Shown in pieces: positions 34,385 to 42,644 of a stretch of DNA of 64,000 nucleotides. This stretch comes from Nitrososphaera sp. (GTDB taxonomy: Archaea > Thermoproteota > Nitrososphaeria > Nitrososphaerales > Nitrososphaeraceae), in contig JAJUFP010000006.1 of the NCBI GenBank assembly GCA_029263715.1, forward strand, positions 121,945-185,944, written 5' to 3'. The position numbers and the translations under genes are program-made. A model generated the notes under the pieces. It worked only from the letters and a program-made list of their open reading frames with translations. It did no database searches and was not told where the DNA came from. The stretch's first letter is position 1; each line of letters begins with the position of its first letter.

Positions 34385-35245
34385 TTATTTTCTGGCGATG
34401 CTGACTGCATAGTCTACCATGGCGCCGGGTATGTCTGCAACCGAGACGCTGGCTGCCCCCCTAAACTCGACGGTGTTGTTGACTTCGTGGACTACAAGAC
34501 CCTTTGCCTTGTCTTCCATAAGGTCCACACCAACGATGCCGCCGCCAACAGCCTTGGCAGCGCGCAGGGCTAGATCTTCAAGCTCCTTGGTTATCGGAGC
34601 CAGCTCTGCCTTTCCGCCACGCGCGACGTTGGTCCTCCATTCATTTTCTGCAGAGTAGCGATAAATGGCCGTGACCAGTCTGTCGCCTACCACTATGCAG
34701 CGGACATCCCGTGGAGGGCGGTCAATCATCTCCTGCACGTAGTAAATGCGTGCAAGCGGGCTGTCGTTTTCTTCACGCATTTCCACTATCATGTTGGCCG
34801 TTTCCTCGTCCCTTAGTGGGAAGACGCCGCGTCCCCAGGAACCCACGATGGGCTTCAAGACAAGCGGCAGCCCCGTCTTGAGTATGACGTCCATTGCCGA
34901 GTCGGCGCTGAACGCAAACTGCGTCCGCGGCGTCGGAATGCCGCTCTTTGCAAGCACGAGCGAGGTGACCAGCTTGTTGCCGCAGGTCTCGGCCACGTTG
35001 AACTTGTTTATGACCGGATAATCAAGAAATTCAAGGCAAGCAGTCAGGTACAGGCCGCGGTAATGGCTGACGCTTCTCTGCATTATGACATCGCCCAGCG
35101 CAAGGTCGCTTTTCTTGCTGTCAGTGCTGACGGTGATGGTCTTTGCGTCCACCATCTGCGCCTTCAGGCCCTTCTCCAGGGCCTTGTCGTACAGCGCCTT
35201 TTCTTCAAAGCGCACCTTGTCGTAGATTATGCAGATCTCGACCAT
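34385..35245 (-). CDS. lysX: LysW ligase LysX/ArgX (ATP-grasp)
   Basis: The enzyme ligates the alpha-amino group of aminoadipate (LysX) or glutamate (ArgX) to the C-terminal residue of LysW. The ATP-grasp core includes PLVLKPIVGSWGRGV, RDVRCIVVGDRLV and the metal-binding VDLMEDKAKG...EVNNTVEFRG. It is 286 residues long. The ATG overlaps the lysW stop (TAATG), giving tight coupling. The substrate specificity residues cannot be decided by eye. It ends the argG-lysW-lysX operon. Confidence 0.9.
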   Translation of the reverse strand: MVEICIIYDKVRFEEKALYDKALEKGLKAQMVDAKTITVSTDSKKSDLALGDVIMQRSVSHYRGLYLTACLEFLDYPVINKFNVAETCGNKLVTSLVLAKSGIPTPRTQFAFSADSAMDVILKTGLPLVLKPIVGSWGRGVFPLRDEETANMIVEMREENDSPLARIYYVQEMIDRPPRDVRCIVVGDRLVTAIYRYSAENEWRTNVARGGKAELAPITKELEDLALRAAKAVGGGIVGVDLMEDKAKGLVVHEVNNTVEFRGAASVSVADIPGAMVDYAVSIARK

Positions 35246-35424
35246 TATTGTCCCCAGTCTTCGCCTACTGTTTCTGCCGGCTTCAGTTCCACCTTCTCGT
35301 TAGCCTTGGTTGCGATCTCGTAGTCGCCACCGCAGTCTGGGCATGTCACTATCTCTCCAACGACTGCATCTTCCGGTATACTGATGTCGGCTCCACATTC
35401 TTGGCATTCTACTTTTGTTTTCAT
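35245..35424 (-). CDS. lysW: Amino-group carrier protein LysW, with C-terminal Gln
   Basis: LysW carries intermediates of lysine and arginine synthesis through its C-terminal Glu. The 59-residue protein has a zinc ribbon (CQECGADI and CPDCGGDY) and ends in VGEDWGQ, whereas the well-studied members end EDWGE. The last codon is CAA before TAA. A perfect AGGAGGT ribosome-binding site, overlapping the last argG codons, lies 8 bases before the ATG at 35424. A longer reading into argG is possible but not needed. The Gln would deprive the carrier of the gamma-carboxylate used for substrate attachment. Confidence 0.88.
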   Translation of the reverse strand: MKTKVECQECGADISIPEDAVVGEIVTCPDCGGDYEIATKANEKVELKPAETVGEDWGQ

Positions 35425-35429
35425 TTTTT

Positions 35430-36647
35430 TTACCTCCTTTTTTTGCTGCTGTTTTTGCTGGCTGCGTCTACCACCGAGTTTGCGATTATCGATTGTAGAC
35501 CCCACAGCTCAACAAAGCCCTTTGCCAGACTCTGGTCAAAGGTAGATCCGGCCGCATACGTCGCCAGATCGTTTTTGTACAGAGAATACCGCGACTGTCT
35601 TCCGACCACGCGCAGCGAACCTCTCTGCATCTTTAGCCGTACTTTTCCGCTAACGCGGGTCTGCGTCGCATCTATAAATCTATCCAAGTCAGAACGCAGT
35701 GGATCCTGCCACAGGCCAGCGTAGCAAAGCCAGCTCCACTGCTCGTCGACTATCCTCTTGAAGGCAAGCTCGTGTTTGGTGAGCACCATCTTTTCCAGGT
35801 CTTTGTGCGCCTCGATTATCGAGACTGCAGCCGGCGCCTCGTACACCTCGCGGGACTTGATGCCCACCACCCTGTCCTCTATGTGGTCTACAATCCCCAC
35901 ACCGTGGGAGCCGGCCTTGTCGTTGACATACTGGATAAGATCTGTTATCTGCATGTTCTTGCCATCTGCAGCCACCGGGGTTCCCTCGTCAAATTCCAGT
36001 TCAAGGTAGCCGGCCTTGTCGTTCTTGAAATCGATGAACTGGAACGCCTCTTCCGGCGGCTCAAAATCCGCATCCTCGATGTTGCCGCCTTCCACTGCCC
36101 TGCCCCACAGATTGATGTCTATGCTGTACTTCTTGGCTTCCGTGCTTATGGGGATCTCCTGCTCCTTGGCGTACTTGATCTCCACATCCCGCGTCAGGTT
36201 CATGTCCCGGACGGGGGCAATTATCTTGAGGTTTGGATTAAGCGCGCGCATGGTAACGTCGAACCTGATCTGGTCGTTGCCCTTGCCGGTGCAGCCATGG
36301 GCTATGGCAGCCGCGCCCTCCTTGTCGGCTACCTGTACCGTCTTTGCTGCGATAAGCGGCCTTGCCAGCGCCGTTGCCAGCGGGTACTTGCCCTGATAAA
36401 GACCGTTGGCCTTGATGCTTGGGATAACGTAGTCTCTGGCAAACTCTTCTTTGGCATCTACATAGACGTGCTTTACAGCGCCTATCAACTTGGCGCGCCT
36501 TTCAATCTCCTTAAAGTCGTCATCCTGGCCGCAGTCCACTGTCACGGTGATGACATCCATCTTGTGCAGCTTCTGCAGGTACCTGATACAGACAGAAGTG
36601 TCAAGGCCGCCAGAGTACGCCAGCACAACCTTGCCGTTGTTTGCCAT
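35430..36647 (-). CDS. argG: Argininosuccinate synthase
   Basis: ArgG joins citrulline and aspartate with ATP. The PP-loop LAYSGGLDTSV is at the N-terminus, and TGKGNDQIRFD and the ATP-site SIDINLWGRAVEGG region are typical. The frame extends to 36671, but the ATG at 36647 (MANNGKVVLAYSGG) lies about 32 bases from the centre of the TATA box and matches other ArgG starts, giving 405 residues. The C-terminus is Lys/Arg-rich (SKNSSKKRR). It heads the argG-lysW-lysX operon and so links arginine and LysW genes. Confidence 0.93.
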   Translation of the reverse strand: MANNGKVVLAYSGGLDTSVCIRYLQKLHKMDVITVTVDCGQDDDFKEIERRAKLIGAVKHVYVDAKEEFARDYVIPSIKANGLYQGKYPLATALARPLIAAKTVQVADKEGAAAIAHGCTGKGNDQIRFDVTMRALNPNLKIIAPVRDMNLTRDVEIKYAKEQEIPISTEAKKYSIDINLWGRAVEGGNIEDADFEPPEEAFQFIDFKNDKAGYLELEFDEGTPVAADGKNMQITDLIQYVNDKAGSHGVGIVDHIEDRVVGIKSREVYEAPAAVSIIEAHKDLEKMVLTKHELAFKRIVDEQWSWLCYAGLWQDPLRSDLDRFIDATQTRVSGKVRLKMQRGSLRVVGRQSRYSLYKNDLATYAAGSTFDQSLAKGFVELWGLQSIIANSVVDAASKNSSKKRR

Positions 36648-36673
36648 GAACATGCGTTGCGTTTCAAGCACTA

Positions 36674-36733
36674 CATTTATATTTTTTGGTCAGATATGAC
36701 CTAAATCAAGGTGAAAGTGGCCAATGTCGGTCA
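36674..36733 (-). promoter_or_regulatory. argG promoter and GGTCA operator, shared with the divergent gene
   Basis: AAATATAAAT (36675-36684, minus strand) is the TATA box; GGTCAGATATGACC (36688-36701) is a perfect palindrome beside it. A degenerate copy GGTGA...TGGCC occurs at 36710-36722 and a further GGTCA at 36729. The first and last sites are 41 bases apart, exactly as before lysY. The block 36674-36701 is identical to 27304-27331. It also sits before the gene starting at 36724, so both may be controlled together. Confidence 0.85.
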
Positions 36734-37410
36734 TCGAGAAATCCATAACAGACGCGGTTAAAGAAGTCGTTAACAACGATCTTTCATTCCAGGATTCGCT
36801 GCAGCGCGATTACTGCAACATAAGCGCGCTTGCCAGGATAATCAAGCCGCAGATAGACCAGATGCTGGGCAAGGGCACCAGCATCGAAAGCATAATCACC
36901 GCGCTCAAGCGGTCAAGGCAGGACTACGACGTGCCTGAGCGGCCCATCGCTTCTATACTGGCTGGAAGCACCGTGAGCGTTAGGACCGATGTGGCCAAGG
37001 TCTCTGCCGAGAAAAGCAAGAAGACCGTTGACAAGGTGGCAAAGGCCCTGACCCAGAACGTTGACAGGTTCATCAGCGTGTCTGAAAGCATCATGTCCAT
37101 CACCCTTGTCTTTGATGACGTGCTCCTAGACGAGGTCAAGGCCATGTTTGCCCACGATGACATACTGGAGGTGGAAGACGATCTTGCCGCGATAATCGTC
37201 CACAGCCCTGAGGAGATCATCAAGACGCCGGGCTGCGCCATCGCATTTTACAACCAGCTGGCCAGAAGGCACATCAACATTGAAGATACGGTCAGCTGCT
37301 ACACCGACACCATCATGCTTGTGAAGATGGACCAGGTGGGAAAGGCCTTCAACGCGCTTACCGACCTGATATCCAATTCAAGGAAGATGCCCAAAAAGAA
37401 GCACAGGTAA
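36724..37410 (+). CDS. ACT-like domain protein, possible amino-acid sensor
   Basis: The 228-residue protein begins with helices (SVIEKSITDAVKEVVNND, ISALARIIKPQID) that resemble a small helix-turn-helix and ends with an ACT-like alpha/beta region: AIIVHSPEEIIKTPGCAIAF followed by INIEDTVSCYTDTIMLVKMD. ACT modules usually bind amino acids. It is divergent from argG and shares its operator, so it may belong to the same regulation. No enzymatic motif is present. The C-terminus is very basic (RKMPKKKHR). Confidence 0.55.
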   Translation: MSVIEKSITDAVKEVVNNDLSFQDSLQRDYCNISALARIIKPQIDQMLGKGTSIESIITALKRSRQDYDVPERPIASILAGSTVSVRTDVAKVSAEKSKKTVDKVAKALTQNVDRFISVSESIMSITLVFDDVLLDEVKAMFAHDDILEVEDDLAAIIVHSPEEIIKTPGCAIAFYNQLARRHINIEDTVSCYTDTIMLVKMDQVGKAFNALTDLISNSRKMPKKKHR

Positions 37411-37442
37411 GGGTTTTATCATGCGGCAGGTGTGCTGAATCA

Positions 37443-38348
37443 ATGTACCGGCGTTATTCCCTTGACGAGGTCAGGCGCAAGATAGTGGATGTTTTGCAGA
37501 ACGCCGGAACCGGCCTGTCCGGAATAGAGCTGGCCGACAGGACTGGAATCAACAGGATGACGATAACAAAGTACCTGGACATCATGCACTCCTTAGGCCT
37601 GATAAAAAAGAAGAAGGTTGGCTCCGTCAACGTCTGGTTTTTAGAGTCCGGCGTTGCTGACATTGAATTTCCCATCAACTACACACAGGTGCAGCAGCGC
37701 CTGATCGACAATGCCCTGGCCGGCGATGAGGAGCAGGCCCGCAGACTGCTGACCAGCGTGCTCAATTTTGACATCGACCAGGTCCGGATGCTTACCGATG
37801 TCATACTGCCGGCGGCAAACACGGTAGAGGAGCTTTACTCAAGGGGCCGGCTTGGCAAGACCGACCGTACGCGCCTTTCGACCTTGATAGGCGAATTCAT
37901 CGATCTGGTCAAGTTCAACGCGCGTCCAGCAGAGTCAAAGATGAACGCCCACGTTCTCTGCGTGGCAGGCTCTGCAAACCGAGTACAGCAGGCCAAGAGC
38001 GCGGCCGTGGCATTTCAGATCCTGGGGTGGGACTGCCGGTACATCGGCGACGTCGAGCAGGACATCGACCCGTTCTTTGATATCGACTTTCAGCGGTACA
38101 TCTCGCGCACATGGGGCAACAAGCACGGCATGATGCTTGTCTGCGTGTTTTCTTCAAGCGAGAGCTCCCTGCGGTTTCTTACGTCGACGGCCAAGTCTAT
38201 GAAGGGCCGGCTCAAAGGCGAGCTTAGGCTTGCCGTCATGGCGCCGGCAGAGCTCCAGACCGTTGCTGAAGAACATGCAGACTTTTTTGCCAAGGACCTG
38301 CAATCCCTGATCGCCTGGTCTGAGCGGCAGTATGCAACAGTTGCCTAG
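37443..38348 (+). CDS. Helix-turn-helix protein with B12-binding-like C-terminal domain
   Basis: The N-terminus is a winged helix (GLSGIELADRTGINRMTITKYLDIM). The middle segment MLTDVILPAANTVEELYSRGRLGKTDRTRLSTLI, here only outlined, resembles the four-helix cap of cobalamin-binding domains, and the end a Rossmann-like fold (HVLCVAGSANRVQQAKSAAV). CarH-type regulators have this order, but the cobalamin His motif DxHxxG is missing, so cofactor binding is unproven. It follows the ACT-like gene by 32 bases on the same strand and may be co-transcribed. Confidence 0.6.
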   Translation: MYRRYSLDEVRRKIVDVLQNAGTGLSGIELADRTGINRMTITKYLDIMHSLGLIKKKKVGSVNVWFLESGVADIEFPINYTQVQQRLIDNALAGDEEQARRLLTSVLNFDIDQVRMLTDVILPAANTVEELYSRGRLGKTDRTRLSTLIGEFIDLVKFNARPAESKMNAHVLCVAGSANRVQQAKSAAVAFQILGWDCRYIGDVEQDIDPFFDIDFQRYISRTWGNKHGMMLVCVFSSSESSLRFLTSTAKSMKGRLKGELRLAVMAPAELQTVAEEHADFFAKDLQSLIAWSERQYATVA

Positions 38349-38800
38349 ACGTTGAACGACGGCAGCGGCGTTATGGCCGGCGCGTCAGGAATCGCCATCT
38401 GCAGGATTACGGTGATCATCGCGCCTATCACGATGAATACCACTGTGGCAAGTACAGCAATGCCAAGGGCCCGCAACCAACCCGTGTCAAAGCCGTACTT
38501 GAATACTGCAATCCAGGCGATGAAAGCAAGTATGAATGACACAAAGACAAAACCTACGGTTGCAGTAAGCGCGGCGTTGGAGATAAAAAACACGATGCCG
38601 TAAACCACTGGACCTACGGCAGTCACCAGCATCGCTCGGGTGAACCTTGCCTTGCCCAGGGTGATGATCTTGGCCGCCAGCCAGACTGGGATAGAGACGA
38701 TTGCCCAGAGTATTATCAAGGCTGCAATGAGGGCCAGCACCACTATTGCTACTTCGGTGGCCCCTTGCAGAAGCAGTTGTTCAAACAATATGTTTTTCAC
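38345..38800 (-). CDS. Four-helix membrane protein, 151 residues
   Basis: The protein consists mostly of hydrophobic helices at about residues 14-38, 55-80, 80-105 and 108-138, with an isolated FKYGFDTGW polar patch. No family signature is seen. It ends overlapping the HTH gene's stop by four bases on the other strand. It likely resides in the membrane, but its role is unknown. Confidence 0.6.
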   Translation of the reverse strand: MKNILFEQLLLQGATEVAIVVLALIAALIILWAIVSIPVWLAAKIITLGKARFTRAMLVTAVGPVVYGIVFFISNAALTATVGFVFVSFILAFIAWIAVFKYGFDTGWLRALGIAVLATVVFIVIGAMITVILQMAIPDAPAITPLPSFNV

Positions 38801-38839
38801 TTTGAAACTATGATTTAAAGAAGTTATGTTTGAAGCCGG

Positions 38840-39688
38840 CTACTGCACATCAGTTCTTTTGCGGAACCTTTTGATGGCTACAATATACACTACAACGCCG
38901 ACACCAGCAAAGATGGCATAGATCATCAGTTCTCGCCAGCCGCCGGACTGATAGTAGCTTATGTCTTCCGATATGTGAAAGTCTACCGAGCGCTTGTCAA
39001 AGGAGTAACCGGTCGGAGAGATCAGCTCCAGATCCACATGGTAGTTGCCGTTTTTCTCCGGGATGTAGACGAACGAAACATCCTGGTTCTCGCCTCTTGC
39101 GGTATAGATCTTTTTCGTATCCAAGATTGACTGGTTTCCGTCAGGGTCGGTCGCGTTAAAGACGACAAAGACAGCGCCATCTTCGCTGGAACCGCCCTGA
39201 AGTATCTGCGCGTTTATGGCCAGTTCGTCTCCAACATACGAAACAGATTTTGACACAGTTGCCGATACAAGGCGGAAGCACCAGCCCTCATCGGGTGTGC
39301 AGCTGGTTCTTGCAGTAGCTATGGACGTCTGGCCTACAAGAGTCTTCGTCTTTTCCTTGGTTATGGCGTACACCTCGTAAAAATATGTTTTTTCAGATGC
39401 TAGGTTTTTGTGGTTGTATATGGTCTGGTTTCCTGTGTTTGCCAGAAACACATAGTTTACCGAACCAGCCTTGTACCATATTTCATAGTCAGTTATCTGC
39501 ATATTGTCTACAGACGGTGCAGCCCAGTAAAGTGACACTTCATTGTAAGCGTTAAGATGGGCAACAACGCTGCCAGGCGTTTCGCTGGAGGCGTACGCCT
39601 TGGCGGCGTTGTGTATCGATACAACGATGAACAATAAAAGTACAATACAAATTATTTTTGGATGTCCCAATAGACGGAGATTATCCAC
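38840..39688 (-). CDS. Exported fibronectin III / Ig-like protein with C-terminal membrane anchor
   Basis: The start GTG at 39688 gives a signal peptide (about residues 10-30, IICIVLLLFIVVSIHNAAKA). Residues about 35-120 match a fibronectin type III module (EVSLYWAAPS, YFYEVYAI). A second beta-sandwich follows (SVSYVGDELAINAQI to SVDFHI), and the C-terminal helix WRELMIYAIFAGVGVVVYIV with a basic tail anchors it. It should be a cell-surface protein of unknown binding partner. Two Cys residues (SCTPDEGWCF) may form a disulfide. Confidence 0.75.
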   Translation of the reverse strand: MDNLRLLGHPKIICIVLLLFIVVSIHNAAKAYASSETPGSVVAHLNAYNEVSLYWAAPSVDNMQITDYEIWYKAGSVNYVFLANTGNQTIYNHKNLASEKTYFYEVYAITKEKTKTLVGQTSIATARTSCTPDEGWCFRLVSATVSKSVSYVGDELAINAQILQGGSSEDGAVFVVFNATDPDGNQSILDTKKIYTARGENQDVSFVYIPEKNGNYHVDLELISPTGYSFDKRSVDFHISEDISYYQSGGWRELMIYAIFAGVGVVVYIVAIKRFRKRTDVQ

Positions 39689-39983
39689 ATGGCTTTTCCT
39701 TAAGGTTTTTGCTAGGCCGGCTTGCAGACAATCTCAAATCGGGCCGTAGCCTCCATCAGGTATTTCTGATGTTATGCTCTCATCGTCAAACTGCATCTTT
39801 GTTACATGAGCCGCTTTTTCCTGCCCTTGGCCAAGCAACGGACTTTTGGAACAACCGGAGAAACTTCTAACATCACGGATACCGTTGCAGATGATATAGA
39901 AATCCAGTTAGTTATTAGCGATGGAAAATTGCACGACACAAGTTAAACCCTTAAAAAGGAAAAACTCCCTCAGGATTCGAAGG
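39689..39983. other. Intergenic stretch without recognisable content
   Basis: Between two divergent genes lie about 295 bases. The part next to 39984 holds a promoter-like TTAAAAAGG. The rest shows no credible ORF, RNA or repeat; short open frames here have no protein character. It may carry regulatory sites for the exported protein. Confidence 0.4.
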
Positions 39984-40952
39984 ATGAAAATAAAACTTTT
40001 GGTCCGCTCCTCTTCATTTAAGGAAATTCTGGATGACCGATTAAAGGAATTTGGGCTCAACTCCGAACTGGTAGATCAAAACCAGCCGCTCTCCGGTCAG
40101 CTTGCCGATGCAGATGTCCTTGTCGGCGGCACAGGCAAGATCGACAAGTCGGTAATAGATCTCTGCCCAAACCTGCAGTTGATTCATGTATCGGGGATAG
40201 GCTACGATAACGTTGATGTTGATTACTGCACGTCAAAATCGATCTTTGTTGCAAACGTTCCCCTTGCCAACGCCGTCTCAGTAGCCGAGCACACGATGTT
40301 TCTGATGATGTATCTGGCAAAAAACATTCAGAACACGAGCAACAGCCTGATGAAAAGGAGGCTTCCCGGCGAGATGGGAATCGAGTTGCATGGAAAGACC
40401 CTTCTCGTAGTCGGGCTGGGCGCCACCGGCACGGAGGTTGCAAAGCGAGCCAAGGCGTTTGGCATGCATGTCATAGCCGTTACCAAGGAGCAACTCGGCT
40501 ACAAGCCGGGCCGTGAAAAGTCGTTTTTCGTAGATGACATCTGCGGACCGGAGAGTCTGTCGGAAAATGTTTCTCGGGCGGATTTCGTCTCTTTGCATGT
40601 GCCCCTTACCAAGGAGACAACCGGCATGATAGGAACAAAAGAGCTGAGCATGATGAAAAAATCAGCTTTTCTTGTAAATGTTGCCCGTGCAGCCGTCGTA
40701 GACAGGGACGCGCTGTTTGATGCACTTTATAACCACAGGATTGCCGGCGCGGCCTTTGATGTTTTTTGGGAGGAGCCTGCGGATCCTGCAGACCGGCTTC
40801 TGCAGCTGAGCAACTTTGTACTTACGCCGCATATAGCTGGCTGGACCAAGGAATCGGTTGACGGAGCAGCAAGGATAATTGCTGCAAACATCCGCCGGCT
40901 GTCAGACGGCAACGCCCCGCTGACCCTGGTCAATACCCAGCTTTTGCAGTAG
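39984..40952 (+). CDS. D-2-hydroxyacid dehydrogenase
   Basis: Member of the D-isomer-specific 2-hydroxyacid dehydrogenases: NAD motif GLGATGTEVAKRAKAF, catalytic Arg in NVARAAVVD, Glu in FWEEPAD, and His in TPHIAGWT. The frame begins at 39921, but ATG at 39984 (MKIKLLVRSS) lies 24 bases after TTAAAAAGG, giving 322 residues and a normal start. The substrate is uncertain; it differs from serA in the window, being a separate subgroup. Confidence 0.8.
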   Translation: MKIKLLVRSSSFKEILDDRLKEFGLNSELVDQNQPLSGQLADADVLVGGTGKIDKSVIDLCPNLQLIHVSGIGYDNVDVDYCTSKSIFVANVPLANAVSVAEHTMFLMMYLAKNIQNTSNSLMKRRLPGEMGIELHGKTLLVVGLGATGTEVAKRAKAFGMHVIAVTKEQLGYKPGREKSFFVDDICGPESLSENVSRADFVSLHVPLTKETTGMIGTKELSMMKKSAFLVNVARAAVVDRDALFDALYNHRIAGAAFDVFWEEPADPADRLLQLSNFVLTPHIAGWTKESVDGAARIIAANIRRLSDGNAPLTLVNTQLLQ

Positions 40953-41029
40953 GCCGATTTGAGCGTTCAAGCAAATCTTTAACTGTTAAACATCACTCTT
41001 ATTACTTTTGGAGGTGTTGTTCTGCAGAG

Positions 41030-41707
41030 ATGCAGTCAAAAACGCTCCACATAGCGACTTTTGGAGATGAAGGTCAGGAAGGGATATCCTCTGGAATCAG
41101 GAACTTCCCAGTCCATAGGCTGGCGCTTATCTGCTACAGCTCTGACAAGCAAAAGGCCGAGGAATTTGCAAGAAGGATAGCCAGCGTCCTTGGCATCCGC
41201 GTCACGGTCAGCGTCGTTGCAAGGGAAAACGTGATCAGAGATGCCATGGAAAGGGTAGCCGAAATACTGAATCAGGAAGGCAAGGAGTTCCATCAGATCC
41301 TCATGAATGTCAGCTGCGGCGACAAGCTGATGGGCTGCGCCGCACTGTCGGCAGCATTTGTCAACGGCATCAAGGCCTTCGGGATGGACGAGACTGGCAC
41401 GCCGATGCTCCTGCCGGTCCTCAAACTGAGCTACAGCGAGATAATATCGGAAGCCAAACTCCGGATTCTGAGGACCATAAACGATAATGGCGGCTCCATC
41501 GATAGCCTAGAGCAGCTGGAGCAGATCTCCGGCTACGGAAAGCCTCTGCTCAGCTACCATGTCATGGGCTCAAAAGAAGCCAAGGGTCTTGTGGATCTGG
41601 GGCTTTTGGAGGTAGAAAAAGGCGATAGGGGCAAGATCTCCGCCAAGCTGTCAACGCTGGGCAAACTGTTGGTGGTAAACAGCTCCATTGCAAGCACCAA
41701 TGTCTGA
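41030..41707 (+). CDS. CARF-like domain fused to winged helix (HFX_2341/DUF6293 type)
   Basis: Residues 1-135 form a Rossmann-like domain with LHIATFGDEGQEGISS at the start and the motif NVSCGDKLMGCAALSAAF at 93-110, a pattern of the archaeal CARF group. CARF domains bind cyclic oligoadenylates or related nucleotides. Residues 140-225 are a winged-helix (LRILRTINDNGGSIDSLEQL, then SKEAKGLVDLGLLEVEKGDRG). A GGAGGTG ribosome-binding site is 12 bases upstream. No CRISPR genes are near, so it probably serves another nucleotide signal. The nucleotide is unknown. Confidence 0.65.
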   Translation: MQSKTLHIATFGDEGQEGISSGIRNFPVHRLALICYSSDKQKAEEFARRIASVLGIRVTVSVVARENVIRDAMERVAEILNQEGKEFHQILMNVSCGDKLMGCAALSAAFVNGIKAFGMDETGTPMLLPVLKLSYSEIISEAKLRILRTINDNGGSIDSLEQLEQISGYGKPLLSYHVMGSKEAKGLVDLGLLEVEKGDRGKISAKLSTLGKLLVVNSSIASTNV

Positions 41708-41717
41708 TAAATTGGAA

Positions 41718-42539
41718 TTATCTGAAAAGCCCGAAAAGGCCTCTTCCACCAACTATATCAGCGACCACGTACAGGGCAATGGCCAAGGCAAAGGTTAGTA
41801 TCCAGACCAACTTGTTCCAGCTGAAAATCTTTGAGCCGTCAAGTCCCATGAACGGGATCAGGTTGAAAAATGCAATCCAGCTGTTGAATATGGCGCCGGT
41901 AATCAGAATCTGGATGGCCCTTTCATACAGGGTGCTTGCAAGGTAGTACGAAAACAAGAAGCCAAGGGACATGGCAATGTTTGTCAACGGACCAATCAGT
42001 GAAATCTTGCCACTCCTCTGCTCGCTGATGGGTCCACTTATAAAGACTGCTCCCGGGGCAATGAATTTGAACGGAAAGAAGGGAAGAGCAGAGATCGCGG
42101 TAATAACGGCACCATAAAACTGTACCCTGAATTCTGCCCATGCCCGATAGAACTGGGCAAGGAATTTGTGCGCCAGCTCGTGAATGATGAACGCACTGAC
42201 AAAGATCACGATGTAATCCAGTCTTAGCCTAAAGCCAAACAGCGACATTCCAACGCCAACAACCAGAGCCGTGCCGATTACAAGATGCAGTATCTCTGTT
42301 TTTGAAAACCTGAGGACCGTGGCATTTCTGACCGCGTTTACTATACGTTCTCCCGTGCTTCCAGTCCTGCCGCTGACGTAATCCAGAAACTCCCTTTCCC
42401 TTTCCGGTTTTTTCATGAACCTGCTTAGAAAGACGCAGTTGTGGTTTGGAGGGAGTCGGTGCGCAGAACAAAAGATGCCCTTGCAGTAACTGCATTTGAA
42501 GGGGATGTCTTCCTCATGGCCACAAATACCGCATTCCAA
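41718..42539 (-). CDS. AN1-type zinc finger fused to site-2-type intramembrane metalloprotease
   Basis: The first 45 residues are an AN1 zinc finger (CGICGHEEDIPFKCSYCKG, FCSAHRLPPNHNC). After a linker come membrane helices with HELAHKF, the zinc motif of M50 proteases, and NLIPFMGLDGSK, the second metal-binding region (NxxPxxxxDG). Site-2 proteases cut membrane proteins in regulated proteolysis. The protein has 273 residues and about six helices. The zinc finger probably recruits a substrate or partner. Confidence 0.85.
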   Translation of the reverse strand: MECGICGHEEDIPFKCSYCKGIFCSAHRLPPNHNCVFLSRFMKKPEREREFLDYVSGRTGSTGERIVNAVRNATVLRFSKTEILHLVIGTALVVGVGMSLFGFRLRLDYIVIFVSAFIIHELAHKFLAQFYRAWAEFRVQFYGAVITAISALPFFPFKFIAPGAVFISGPISEQRSGKISLIGPLTNIAMSLGFLFSYYLASTLYERAIQILITGAIFNSWIAFFNLIPFMGLDGSKIFSWNKLVWILTFALAIALYVVADIVGGRGLFGLFR

Positions 42540-42644
42540 TAATTGCTTTCACATTCTATATGCAATTCTAAAATAAAAATCCTGCAACAGTCGTCTGTAG
42601 AAATAGCCAAAAAAATAAAAGTTGTTTTTGCAGACAGAAGTTCC

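Noticed and set aside
39658..39870. 70-residue ORF in the gap before the hydroxyacid dehydrogenase
   Set aside because: It overlaps the start of the exported FN3 protein on the other strand and has no coding character or promoter.
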